A stretch of DNA of 44,515 bases from an uncultured Porphyromonadaceae bacterium (lineage in GTDB: Bacteria > Bacteroidota > Bacteroidia > Bacteroidales > Muribaculaceae), in assembly GCA_900550025.1 (NCBI GenBank), contig URQP01000005.1:1-44515 (forward strand), written 5' to 3'. Position 1 is the first letter of the stretch. Each line of letters starts with the position of its first letter. This document shows positions 16,032-24,710 of the stretch, in pieces. Made by a program: the position numbers and the translations under genes. The notes below the pieces were generated by a model. That model saw only the letters and a list, made by a program, of their open reading frames with translations. It ran no database searches and was not told the DNA's origin.

Positions 16032-17294
16032 ATGTTATACCATTTATTCAATTATCTGCAAGAATTCAACATACCCGGCGCGCGCCTGATGGGCTACCTG
16101 TCGTTCCGCGCCGGAGTGGCTTTGATTCTGTCAATATTCATAGCAACCGTGATAGGACGGCGCATAATCGACCGGCTGCAAATGATGCAGGTCGGCGAAA
16201 TCGTGAGAAATCTCGGGCTTGAAGGGCAAATGAGCAAAAAAGGCACGCCAACGATGGGCGGTGTAATCATAATCATATCCATAATAGTGCCATGCCTGCT
16301 CATAGGCAATCTCACAAATATATATATGGTGCTTATGATTATAGCCACATTGCTTTTCGGCATGCTGGGATTCCTCGACGACTACAAAAAGCTGAAAAAG
16401 CACAACAAAGACGGACTGGCCGGAAAATACAAGATAATAGGACAAGTGGGAGTAGGACTTATCGTTGGGCTGACAATGTACCTCAGCCCCGACATCGTGG
16501 TAAGGGAAAACATAGAGACACAAAACGCCACCAACCACGAAATAGAAGTGACCTACAAACCAACCGACGAAAAACGCCCCATCACGACCATTCCGTTCGT
16601 CAAGAGCAACAACCTCGACTACACTTGGTTTACCCAATGGATGGGCGACCACGCCGAAACAGGAGGGTGGATACTGTTCATCCTCGTAACCATATTTGTC
16701 GTGGCAGCAGTTTCAAACGGAGCAAACCTTACCGACGGACTCGACGGACTGGCCACCGGCTCGTCGGCAATAATCGGCGTGGCGCTTGCCATAATGTGCT
16801 ACCTCGGAGGCAACATAATCTATTCTTCATACCTTAATATAATGTACATACCCGGCAGCGGCGAGCTTGTGGTCTACGCCGCCGCATTCATCGGAGCATT
16901 AGTGGGATTCCTATGGTACAACGCTTTCCCGGCACAAGTATTCATGGGCGATACCGGCAGCCTCACCCTTGGCGGTATAATAGCCGTGTATTCCCTGCTA
17001 ATCCGTAAAGAATTGCTTATTCCCATATTGTGCGGAATATTTCTCGTAGAGAACCTTTCCGTAATAATCCAGACGGCTTATTTCAAATACACCAAGCGAA
17101 AGACCGGCACAGGCCGGAGAGTGTTCAAAATGGCACCACTGCACCACCATTTCCAAAAGCCGGGCAATGCCGGAATAGACGCGGTATGGCAACACCCGCT
17201 GACACCCGTGCCGGAATCGAAAATAGTTGTCAGGTTCTGGATTATCGGCATATTTTTAGCTATATTGACTTTCATAACATTAAAGATACGGTAA
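16032..17294 (+). CDS. mraY: Phospho-N-acetylmuramoyl-pentapeptide-transferase
   Basis: MraY transfers phospho-MurNAc-pentapeptide from UDP to undecaprenyl phosphate, giving lipid I at the inner membrane. The 420-residue polytopic protein shows GTPTMGGV, FLDDYKKLKKHNKDG, the catalytic region NLTDGLDGLATGS, FMGDTGSLTLGG and the C-terminal PLHHHFQKPG. It is longer than the roughly 360-residue proteobacterial MraY because of an insert around residues 155-205 (QNATNHEIEVTYKPTDEKR region) in an extramembrane loop, a feature I recall in Bacteroidota MraY. Its stop codon overlaps the murD start (TAATG), indicating translational coupling. Confidence 0.96.
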   Translation: MLYHLFNYLQEFNIPGARLMGYLSFRAGVALILSIFIATVIGRRIIDRLQMMQVGEIVRNLGLEGQMSKKGTPTMGGVIIIISIIVPCLLIGNLTNIYMVLMIIATLLFGMLGFLDDYKKLKKHNKDGLAGKYKIIGQVGVGLIVGLTMYLSPDIVVRENIETQNATNHEIEVTYKPTDEKRPITTIPFVKSNNLDYTWFTQWMGDHAETGGWILFILVTIFVVAAVSNGANLTDGLDGLATGSSAIIGVALAIMCYLGGNIIYSSYLNIMYIPGSGELVVYAAAFIGALVGFLWYNAFPAQVFMGDTGSLTLGGIIAVYSLLIRKELLIPILCGIFLVENLSVIIQTAYFKYTKRKTGTGRRVFKMAPLHHHFQKPGNAGIDAVWQHPLTPVPESKIVVRFWIIGIFLAILTFITLKIR

Positions 17295-18646
17295 TGACTC
17301 GAAGAATTGCAGTTTTAGGAGGAGGGGAAAGCGGCGTTGGAGCTGCCGTCCTCGCCAAAGTAAAAGGAATGGAAGTATGGCTTTCCGATTCCGGCACAAT
17401 CGCCGGAAAATACAAGAAACGCCTCGACGAGTACGACATAGCGTGGGAAGAAGGCTCGCACACTGAAGCTAAAATACTTTCCGCCGACGAAGTGGTGAAA
17501 AGCCCCGGCATTCCGGAAACAGCGCCAATCATACAAAAAATCAAGGCAAAACACATACCCGTCATTTCAGAAATCGAATTTGCCGGACGCTACACCGACG
17601 CAAAAATGGTATGTATCACAGGCAGCAACGGAAAGACTACCACGACAATGCTCACCTACCATATACTGAAAGACGCGGGAATCAATGTTGGAATCGCAGG
17701 GAACGTAGGCACAAGCCTCGCCTATCAGGTCGCTACCGAGAAACACGATGTATACGTGATAGAGCTAAGCAGCTTCCAGCTCGACAATATGTACGACTTC
17801 AAGGCAAACGTGGCGGTGATTCTTAACATAACGCCCGACCACCTCGACCGCTACGACTACAAGATGCAGAACTATGTCAACGCAAAATTCCGCATCCTGC
17901 AAAACCAGACAAAAGAAGACGCTTTCATCTATTGGGAAGACGACCCTGTCATCGCCGAACAGCTGAAACACATCAAAGTGGAAGCGCAAATGATGCCTTT
18001 TGCCGAGAACTACGAAGACGGCGCATGCGCATATAAAGAAAACGGAATGCTTACATTCCACCCTAAAGGGCATGCTCCGTTTGACATGCCGGCCAACCAG
18101 CTTTCATTGCACGGGCTGCACAACCTCTACAATTCCATGGCCGCCGGATTGTCGGCATCATTGCTCGACATACGCAAAGACGTGATACGCAAAGCCCTTT
18201 CCGACTTCGAGTCGGTTGAACACCGGCTTGAATACGTGGAGACAATCGACGGAGTGAGATACGTCAACGACTCCAAAGCCACCAACGTCAATTCCTGCTG
18301 GTATGCGTTGGAAAGCATGAACACTCCAGTTGTCCTTATTCTTGGAGGGAAAGACAAAGGCAACGACTACACGGAAATCGAACAGCTTGTAAAAGACAAG
18401 GTAAAGGCAATCGTCTGCATGGGCAAGGACAATTCCAAAATAAAAGATTTCTTCGCGGGGAAAGTCCCGGTGATTTCCGACACCCACAGCGCAGAAGAAG
18501 CGGTGGCTGAATGCGCGCGTCTCTCGCAGCCGGGCGATACCGTGCTGCTGTCGCCATGCTGCGCAAGTTTCGACCTTTTCAAAAGCTACGAGGACCGCGG
18601 CCGGCAATTCAAGGATTTGGTACGTAAAATGAAAAGCAAAGAATAA
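17294..18646 (+). CDS. murD: UDP-N-acetylmuramoyl-L-alanine--D-glutamate ligase
   Basis: MurD adds D-glutamate to UDP-MurNAc-L-Ala. The 450-residue protein begins MTRRIAVLGGGESGVGAAV, a Rossmann-like nucleotide-binding N-domain, and has the ATP loop GSNGKT (110-115, Lys114). IELSSFQLDN, NITPDHLDRY and the C-terminal NDSKATNVNSCWYALES and LILGGKDKGND segments are characteristic of MurD. The frame stays open upstream to 17030, but ATG 17294 is chosen because it overlaps the mraY stop and gives the family's N-terminus; the longer frame would run deep inside mraY. ftsW starts 2 bases after the stop. Confidence 0.96.
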   Translation: MTRRIAVLGGGESGVGAAVLAKVKGMEVWLSDSGTIAGKYKKRLDEYDIAWEEGSHTEAKILSADEVVKSPGIPETAPIIQKIKAKHIPVISEIEFAGRYTDAKMVCITGSNGKTTTTMLTYHILKDAGINVGIAGNVGTSLAYQVATEKHDVYVIELSSFQLDNMYDFKANVAVILNITPDHLDRYDYKMQNYVNAKFRILQNQTKEDAFIYWEDDPVIAEQLKHIKVEAQMMPFAENYEDGACAYKENGMLTFHPKGHAPFDMPANQLSLHGLHNLYNSMAAGLSASLLDIRKDVIRKALSDFESVEHRLEYVETIDGVRYVNDSKATNVNSCWYALESMNTPVVLILGGKDKGNDYTEIEQLVKDKVKAIVCMGKDNSKIKDFFAGKVPVISDTHSAEEAVAECARLSQPGDTVLLSPCCASFDLFKSYEDRGRQFKDLVRKMKSKE

Positions 18647-18648
18647 CG

Positions 18649-19944
18649 ATGGCTGACTTATCCACAGAAACAACAGTCCGGACACCACGGAAAGAAGAAA
18701 AGGGGAAGGCGGATGCCTCTATAATAGGAATATTCATAACCTTATGCATACTCTCCATCATAGAGTCATACAGCGCATCGAGCCGTGATATATATATGTC
18801 GGGCAACATCTACACCCCTATGCTGAAGCATTTGCTCCTGCTCGGGGGGGCTGCCTTGATTTTATGGGCAGTGCAACGCATCGACTACACCCGGCTGCTC
18901 ATCCCGTCGATTATCTTTGCCATCGTCACCGTCATACTCATGGTGTTCACAATGTTTTTCGGCGACGTAATCAACGGCGCGCAACGCTCGTTTTCGGTAG
19001 CCGGATTCACCGTGCAGCCTGCCGAATTGGCCAAAATAGCAATAGTGTTCGTGCTGTCGTTTCTCCTTGCGCAGAACCTGCACAAGAAAGAAATATCCAA
19101 TAAAGGCCTGATATGGTGCGTGGCAACAGTTTCCGTGTTCGGATTCCTTCTGCTGCTGCAAGGATTGACCAACACAATCCTGTTCATGGCAATAAGCGCT
19201 GCCATGCTTATCATAGGCGGCACAAAAAGCAGGAAATTGATGAAAGTGGCAGGAATCTACATCGTGATTGTATTCCTTTTCTTAGGAATAAAGCACTTGC
19301 GCGACGAAAACAGATTAGAAGAGCTGACCGCTACCGAACAGACGGAAGAGAACACTCGTCTGCGCGACGAGACTTGGACGAAACGCTTGTCAGACTATTT
19401 CAGCGAGCTGCTCGGCTCGGAGCCCTACAACAACCCCTCCATTCTCGAAAACGACCAGAAACTATATTCCTACCTTGCCCAGGCCAACGGAGGAATAATA
19501 GGCGAAGGTCCGGGCGGCTCACGCGAGACAAGCCGTCTGCCCCTCGCGTTCTCCGACTACGTGTTTTCCATATTTACCGAGGATTTAGGCCTCGCCGGGG
19601 CTCTGTTCCTTATGGGGACGTACCTGTGCCTGCTGATTCGCGCCGGAAACATAGCCCGGCGGTGCAACCGCGCGTATCCGGCCTTTCTCGTGATGGGAAT
19701 GGCAGTGATGATTGTGCTGCAAGCTTTCTTCCACATGGCTATAAACACCGGCGTATTCCCTGTTTCCGGACAGAACCTTCCTTTAATATCCAAAGGAGGG
19801 ACATCCATACTCGTGATAGGGCTAGCATTCGGGGTGATGCTAAGCGTAAGCCGTAGCGCAGCCCAAAAGGGAGTGAAGACCAACAATCAGGAAAAAGAAG
19901 CGTTGCCCGAATCAATCAGGGCGGCAAATCCGACAAGAGAATAA
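18649..19944 (+). CDS. ftsW: FtsW-type SEDS lipid II polymerase of the divisome
   Basis: The 431-residue polytopic SEDS protein polymerises lipid II into septal glycan together with FtsI. Visible features are several hydrophobic segments, GDVINGAQRSFSVAGFTVQP (the conserved GA-R-W-type loop, here with Ser), QPAELAKIAIV and the signature INTGVFPVSGQNLPLISKGG with the following GTS. A large polar loop of about 75 residues, rich in Glu and Arg, lies around residues 215-290 and probably faces the periplasm. Position between murD and murG assigns it to FtsW rather than RodA. Both ends are hydrophilic and the C-terminus is cytoplasmic-like. Confidence 0.94.
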   Translation: MADLSTETTVRTPRKEEKGKADASIIGIFITLCILSIIESYSASSRDIYMSGNIYTPMLKHLLLLGGAALILWAVQRIDYTRLLIPSIIFAIVTVILMVFTMFFGDVINGAQRSFSVAGFTVQPAELAKIAIVFVLSFLLAQNLHKKEISNKGLIWCVATVSVFGFLLLLQGLTNTILFMAISAAMLIIGGTKSRKLMKVAGIYIVIVFLFLGIKHLRDENRLEELTATEQTEENTRLRDETWTKRLSDYFSELLGSEPYNNPSILENDQKLYSYLAQANGGIIGEGPGGSRETSRLPLAFSDYVFSIFTEDLGLAGALFLMGTYLCLLIRAGNIARRCNRAYPAFLVMGMAVMIVLQAFFHMAINTGVFPVSGQNLPLISKGGTSILVIGLAFGVMLSVSRSAAQKGVKTNNQEKEALPESIRAANPTRE

Positions 19945-19955
19945 ATTTTACTATC

Positions 19956-21065
19956 ATGGCAACCAACAACATAAAAGTGCTCATAAGCGGAGGAGGAACC
20001 GGGGGACATATTTTCCCGGCATTGTCAATAGCCAACGGCATAAAAGAACGGCAAAAAGACGCTGAAATACTATTTGTCGGCGCGGAAAACCGGATGGAAA
20101 TGGAAAAAGTGCCGGCCGCCGGCTACAAAATCATCGGACTGCCGGTGAGCGGCTTCGACAGAAAAAACCTGCTGCGCAATTTCAAAGTGCTGCTAAGGCT
20201 CTATAAAAGTATGCGCCTTGCAAAGAAAATAGTACGCGATTTCCAGCCCGACATAGCAATAGGGGTAGGGGGATACGCCAGCGGGCCTGTGCTCAAGGCC
20301 GCCCAGAAGAGAGGCATACCTACCCTGATTCAGGAACAGAACTCATACGCCGGAGTAACCAACAAGCTGCTTGCGGAGAAAGCCGGAGCCATCTGCGTGG
20401 CATACGAAGGCATGGAACGCTTTTTCCCTGCCGGAAAAATCATTGTAACAGGCAATCCTGTCAGACAAAGCATCCTGAATTGCCCGCTTACCCGACAGGA
20501 AGCGCGCGAACGCTTCGGGCTTGAGCCAGACAAGAAAACGGTATTGGTAGTGGGAGGAAGCCTTGGCGCACGAACCATCAACCGCAGCATAGAAAAAGGG
20601 ATAGACAGCATTGCCGCATCCGGCATACAAATGATATGGCAGACTGGTAAATTCTATGACGAAGAAGCAAAAGCCGTCATGGCAGACAAAAAGCCTGCAA
20701 ACATAAAACAAACGGCATTCGTCGCCAACATGGACGAGGCATACCGCGCGGCCGACCTTGTCGTGTCGAGAGCCGGGGCAAGCTCAATTTCCGAGCTGCA
20801 ACTTCTTGGAAAAGCTGCTATTTTAGTACCCTCTCCAAATGTTGCCGAAGACCACCAGACAAAGAACGCGATGGCTCTCGTCAACAATGCGGCGGCTGTC
20901 ATGGTAACAGACGCCAATGCTCCGGAAACGTTAGTGGAGACGCTGATAAATATTGTCAACGACGACACCAAATTAAAAACTCTTTCCGAAAACATAAAAA
21001 AAATGGCATTGCTCGACTCTGTCGACAAAATCGTCGACAAAGTAATGGAACTGATTAAACGATAG
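19956..21065 (+). CDS. murG: Undecaprenyldiphospho-muramoylpentapeptide beta-N-acetylglucosaminyltransferase
   Basis: MurG adds GlcNAc to lipid I to form lipid II on the cytoplasmic face of the inner membrane. The 369-residue GT-B fold protein shows GGGTGGHIFPAL (from Gly12), GVGGYASGPV, LIQEQNSYAGVTNKLL, VVGGSLGART, and the UDP-GlcNAc binding region SRAGASSISELQLLGKAAI with PNVAEDHQTKNAMAL. Length is normal. It is 11 bases after ftsW and 3 bases before murC. Confidence 0.97.
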   Translation: MATNNIKVLISGGGTGGHIFPALSIANGIKERQKDAEILFVGAENRMEMEKVPAAGYKIIGLPVSGFDRKNLLRNFKVLLRLYKSMRLAKKIVRDFQPDIAIGVGGYASGPVLKAAQKRGIPTLIQEQNSYAGVTNKLLAEKAGAICVAYEGMERFFPAGKIIVTGNPVRQSILNCPLTRQEARERFGLEPDKKTVLVVGGSLGARTINRSIEKGIDSIAASGIQMIWQTGKFYDEEAKAVMADKKPANIKQTAFVANMDEAYRAADLVVSRAGASSISELQLLGKAAILVPSPNVAEDHQTKNAMALVNNAAAVMVTDANAPETLVETLINIVNDDTKLKTLSENIKKMALLDSVDKIVDKVMELIKR

Positions 21066-21068
21066 ACA

Positions 21069-22454
21069 ATGGAACGGAAACAATATAAAAACATTTATTT
21101 CGTAGGAGCAGGAGGCATAGGCATGGCCGCTCTTGTAAGGTACTACTTGTCAAAAGGATGCCGTGTAGCCGGATATGACCGCACGGAAACCTACCTGACA
21201 AAAGAACTCATAGCGGAAGGGGCGGAAATAGTCTACGACGATTCCGACGACCTGATTCCTGACTATTGCCGCGACAAAGAAAGCACATTGGTCGTATATA
21301 CGCCGGCCGTACCGGCAAACCATCCCGGCCTTACATATTTCCGCGATAACGGCTTCGACGTGATGAAACGCGCGCAAGTGCTCGGACTAATCACCCACGA
21401 CTCTAAAGCCCTGTGCTTCTCCGGCACACACGGAAAGACCACCACATCGAGCATGGCCGCCCACATACTCCATTGCTCGCCTATCGGCTGCAATGCTTTT
21501 CTCGGCGGAATACTCCGCAACTACGACAGCAATTTCCTGCTGAGCAAGACAAGCCCTTATTCCGTGATAGAAGCCGACGAGTTCGACCGCTCATTCCATT
21601 GGCTTAATCCATATATCGCGGTCGTGACAGCAACCGACCCCGACCACCTCGACATCTACGGGACAGAAGAAGCCTATCTTGAAAGTTTCGCGCATTTCAC
21701 AGAGCTGATACAGCCCGGTGGAGCTTTGATATGCCACACCGGCTTAAAATTAAAGCCCAGAACAAACGAAGGTGTAAAAACATATCACTATTCACGCGAC
21801 GAAGGGGATTTCCACGCCGCAAACATCAGAAAAGGAGACGGAGAAATAACTTTCGACTTCATCTCCCCGAACGGAATAATCAAAGACGTAAAATTAGGCG
21901 TACCAGTCGACATCAATATCGAGAATGCCATAGCGTCGATGGCCGTATGCTCGTTGATAGGAATTGACAGCGAGGTGATGAAAAAGGCCATGGCATCGTT
22001 CCTCGGAGCTAAACGCCGTTTTGAATTCTGGATGAAAGAGCCGGGAACAAACGGACATGTAGTCATTGACGATTATGCGCACCATCCCGACGAATTGAAA
22101 GCCAGCATCCGCTCTGTACGCGACCTGTACCCCGGACGGAAACTGACAGTGATATTCCAACCGCACCTCTACACACGCACCCGCGATTTCGCTCCCCAGT
22201 TCGCGGAGGCACTGTCGGCTGCCGACGAGGTATTGCTGCTCGACATTTATCCCGCACGCGAACAACCGATAGAAGGTGTATCTTCGGAATTGATATTAAA
22301 AGACATAAAATGCGCAAATAAAGCCGTTTGCAAGAAAGAAGATTTGATAAAGACAATAAAAAACTATAATTTTGACGTACTTTTGACAGCAGGAGCAGGT
22401 GACATCTGCAACTACCTGCCTCAAATTTGCAAAACGATAAAGGGAGAAAATTGA
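21069..22454 (+). CDS. murC: UDP-N-acetylmuramate--L-alanine ligase
   Basis: MurC attaches L-alanine to UDP-MurNAc, the first stem-peptide step. The 461-residue protein has the N-terminal YFVGAGGIGMAALVRYYL motif, the ATP loop GTHGKT (119-124, Lys123), ILRNYDSNFL, EADEFDRSFHWL, TDPDHLDIYGT, DDYAHHPDELKASI and QPHLYTRTRDF with LLLDIYPAREQPIEGV, all typical of MurC. Its TGA stop at 22452-22454 overlaps the proposed TTG start of ftsQ. No ddl gene follows, unlike many proteobacterial clusters. Confidence 0.97.
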   Translation: MERKQYKNIYFVGAGGIGMAALVRYYLSKGCRVAGYDRTETYLTKELIAEGAEIVYDDSDDLIPDYCRDKESTLVVYTPAVPANHPGLTYFRDNGFDVMKRAQVLGLITHDSKALCFSGTHGKTTTSSMAAHILHCSPIGCNAFLGGILRNYDSNFLLSKTSPYSVIEADEFDRSFHWLNPYIAVVTATDPDHLDIYGTEEAYLESFAHFTELIQPGGALICHTGLKLKPRTNEGVKTYHYSRDEGDFHAANIRKGDGEITFDFISPNGIIKDVKLGVPVDINIENAIASMAVCSLIGIDSEVMKKAMASFLGAKRRFEFWMKEPGTNGHVVIDDYAHHPDELKASIRSVRDLYPGRKLTVIFQPHLYTRTRDFAPQFAEALSAADEVLLLDIYPAREQPIEGVSSELILKDIKCANKAVCKKEDLIKTIKNYNFDVLLTAGAGDICNYLPQICKTIKGEN

Positions 22455-23287
22455 AAAAAGTAATAATCTACATATCGATTATCCTGCTTGCCGCATATAT
22501 GACGGCCGCTTTTTTCTACACAGAAAAGCTGTCGGCTGAAGAGAAATGCCTTGATGTAAGCATTTCCATAGCCCAACGCGACTCTGTGAATTTCGTTACG
22601 CCCGGGTTCATAGCCAACGAGCTTGCCCTGATGAAACTCAATCCGGAAGGGAAATTCATAAAGGAAATAAGCACCGACAGCATAGAAAGGGCTTTTAAAG
22701 GGAAAGACTATGTGGAAGACGCCCAATGCTACATAGCCGGAAGCAATACGGTGAAAATAGAAATAGAGCCTATAAAACCGGTTATAAGACTGTTCGAGGA
22801 CGGCAAATCATACTATATGAACCGCAACGGCAAACTCATAAAAACAGACGCGCGGTTTTTCATCGATTTGCCTGTGGTAAGCGGAAATTTCTCCGGAGAT
22901 TTCACACCGGAGAGGCTGCTTCCGATGGTAAACTACATTGAAAGCGACCCGGTACTGAAAAATCTTGTGTCGGCAATAGAAGCAAAGGATTCTAACAACA
23001 TATTCATAATACCGAATATAGCCGGACACGTAGTGAATATGGGAACGGCCGACAGTTATGAGTCTAAATTCGCAAAACTGATGCGTATGTACCGGGAAGT
23101 GATGCCAGTCAAAGGATGGGACACTTACGACACCCTGAACCTGAAATGGGACCATCAGATAGTCGCTACAAAACGCCGGGGCGGCTCACGCCTCAACGTA
23201 GCGGAATATTTGCCAGAGGAAGAAGAAGCCGCTCCCGATATGGAGACAGTAACAACCAACATATCCACCACAAAAAAAGCAAACTAA
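22451..23287 (+). CDS. ftsQ: FtsQ-like cell division protein
   Basis: The 278-residue bitopic protein has a membrane segment immediately at the N-terminus (KKVIIYISIILLAAYMTAAF). A periplasmic region follows with a POTRA-like part (ISIAQRDSVNFV through KDYVEDAQCYIAGSNTVKIE) and FtsQ-like IEPIKPVIRLFEDGKSYYM. It ends in a polar, charged C-terminus. No ATG fits: the nearest upstream in-frame codons are TTG at 22427 and TTG at 22451. I prefer 22451 because it overlaps the murC stop as TTGA and places the lysines directly before the membrane segment. Identification rests on topology and on position between murC and ftsA, which is conserved. It would bridge FtsL/DivIC-type proteins and other divisome parts. 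Confidence 0.85.
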   Translation: MKKVIIYISIILLAAYMTAAFFYTEKLSAEEKCLDVSISIAQRDSVNFVTPGFIANELALMKLNPEGKFIKEISTDSIERAFKGKDYVEDAQCYIAGSNTVKIEIEPIKPVIRLFEDGKSYYMNRNGKLIKTDARFFIDLPVVSGNFSGDFTPERLLPMVNYIESDPVLKNLVSAIEAKDSNNIFIIPNIAGHVVNMGTADSYESKFAKLMRMYREVMPVKGWDTYDTLNLKWDHQIVATKRRGGSRLNVAEYLPEEEEAAPDMETVTTNISTTKKAN

Positions 23288-23309
23288 AACGACAAAAAAC
23301 GATACAGTC

Positions 23310-24626
23310 ATGGAAGATAACAAGCGATATATAGTTGCCATCGAGATTTCGAGCTCAAGAATAACAGGAATAGCGGCCACGCTGGACGACAGCAACGAAG
23401 CCGAAGAAATATGCCATTATGAGGAAGCGATAGACGGACCCGTAATCTACGGAGAGATAAAAAACGTGGATGCCGTCTACACTAAAGTAAACTCCATAAT
23501 ACAGAAAATAGAAAGCCACAAGAGCATCGCCCCGCGTAAAATTAAAAGCGTATACGTGGGAATCAATGCCCGCTCTATGCACAGCACGACAGTGACAATC
23601 GAAAAGGAAATCAACGAAAACATCCCCATCGACAAGCGGCTTATGGAAATGATTATGCGCGAATCGTGCGCAGGAATCAATACCGAAACCGACAAAATAT
23701 TGGTTGCCAAGCAAGGATTGTGCGAAATAGACGGCAAAGAGACGGCCGACCCGGAAGGCTCGCTCGGCTCTCATATATCAGTCACTACAACCATCATCAC
23801 CTGCAAGCAAAAAATATGCAACAGCATCAAGATGGTGTTCGACAGGCTGAATATAGGCATAAAAGATTATATTCCTACACAATTGGCGTTGGCAAAATCG
23901 AAATTTACCCTTACTTCCGACGAGCGCCGGTTAGGATGCGTGCTGGTTGATTTCGGGTCGGACACTACCGCCGTATCTATCTACAAAAAAGACCGCTTGA
24001 TTTATCTCAACACCCTTCCGATGGGCTCGCACAACATAACACGCGACCTGACAACCCTCAACATGCTTCCGGAAAAAGCCGAGAAAATAAAGTGCATGTA
24101 CGGCATAATGCACATTTCAGATGTGGTCAATATGGAAATTGCAAGCGGAGTAAGCTCCACCGATGTGGTCAACTACATCAGCGCGCGTGCCGGTGAAATA
24201 ATAGCCAACATAATCAACCAGCTGAACATTGCCGGAATCACATCCGACGAATTGCCCGGAGGAATAATCACAGTAGGGCGCGGAACAAAGATGAAAGGCT
24301 TCAACGAGATGCTCGAGCGCATCTCAAAAATGAACGTGCGCAAAGGCGGATGGAACAATAAGGAAGAGTTCACCGACCGCATAGGCTCACTCGCCATTCT
24401 CGACACTGCCTCGAACACAGCAACTCCGGAAGAATCGTGCATGCACCTTCCGGAAATGCCAGCCACCGAAGAATATGAAGAAGAAACCGAGCCAAAGCAG
24501 AAAAAAGAGAGTAAACCAAAACCTTCAAAGAAATCATGGTGGAAAAAGATAGGGGAGAGCATAAACGAAGGCATCGGCAAGACTTTCGGCGAAGATGAAG
24601 ACGAAGAAGAGGAAAACAAAAACTGA
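23310..24626 (+). CDS. ftsA: Cell division protein FtsA
   Basis: This 438-residue actin-like ATPase tethers FtsZ to the membrane. N-terminal IVAIEISSSRITGIA is the first phosphate-binding segment. VLVDFGSDTTAVSIYKKDRL is the second, with GSDTT where many FtsA proteins have GGGTT. The SHMA (1C) domain lies between (VYVGINARSMHS). The C-terminus has a linker of Glu, Lys and Pro, then a likely amphipathic membrane-targeting helix SWWKKIGESINEGIGKTF (about 409-426), and unusually ends in an acidic tail EDEDEEEENKN after the helix. It lies 22 bases after ftsQ and 84 bases before ftsZ. Confidence 0.94.
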   Translation: MEDNKRYIVAIEISSSRITGIAATLDDSNEAEEICHYEEAIDGPVIYGEIKNVDAVYTKVNSIIQKIESHKSIAPRKIKSVYVGINARSMHSTTVTIEKEINENIPIDKRLMEMIMRESCAGINTETDKILVAKQGLCEIDGKETADPEGSLGSHISVTTTIITCKQKICNSIKMVFDRLNIGIKDYIPTQLALAKSKFTLTSDERRLGCVLVDFGSDTTAVSIYKKDRLIYLNTLPMGSHNITRDLTTLNMLPEKAEKIKCMYGIMHISDVVNMEIASGVSSTDVVNYISARAGEIIANIINQLNIAGITSDELPGGIITVGRGTKMKGFNEMLERISKMNVRKGGWNNKEEFTDRIGSLAILDTASNTATPEESCMHLPEMPATEEYEEETEPKQKKESKPKPSKKSWWKKIGESINEGIGKTFGEDEDEEEENKN

Positions 24627-24681
24627 TAAAAGCATCGCTAAATTAATGGTCTTTAAATTAAGACTTTGACAAAATTATAAC

Positions 24682-24689
24682 TAATTTTG
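24682..24689 (+). promoter_or_regulatory. Internal -7 element (TAATTTTG) for ftsZ
   Basis: TAATTTTG matches TAnnTTTG and lies 21 bases before the ftsZ ATG, in the longest gap inside the otherwise tight cluster. A TTTG at 24665-24668 is only 13 bases upstream, too close for the usual spacing. A transcript from here would have a leader of about 15 bases. Confidence 0.55.
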
Positions 24690-24710
24690 CAACACTAAAA
24701 CGTTTTAGAA

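Noticed and set aside
17030..17293. Upstream extension of the murD frame
   Set aside because: It lies wholly inside mraY in another frame and does not encode MurD-like sequence; the TAATG overlap at 17292-17296 is the natural start.
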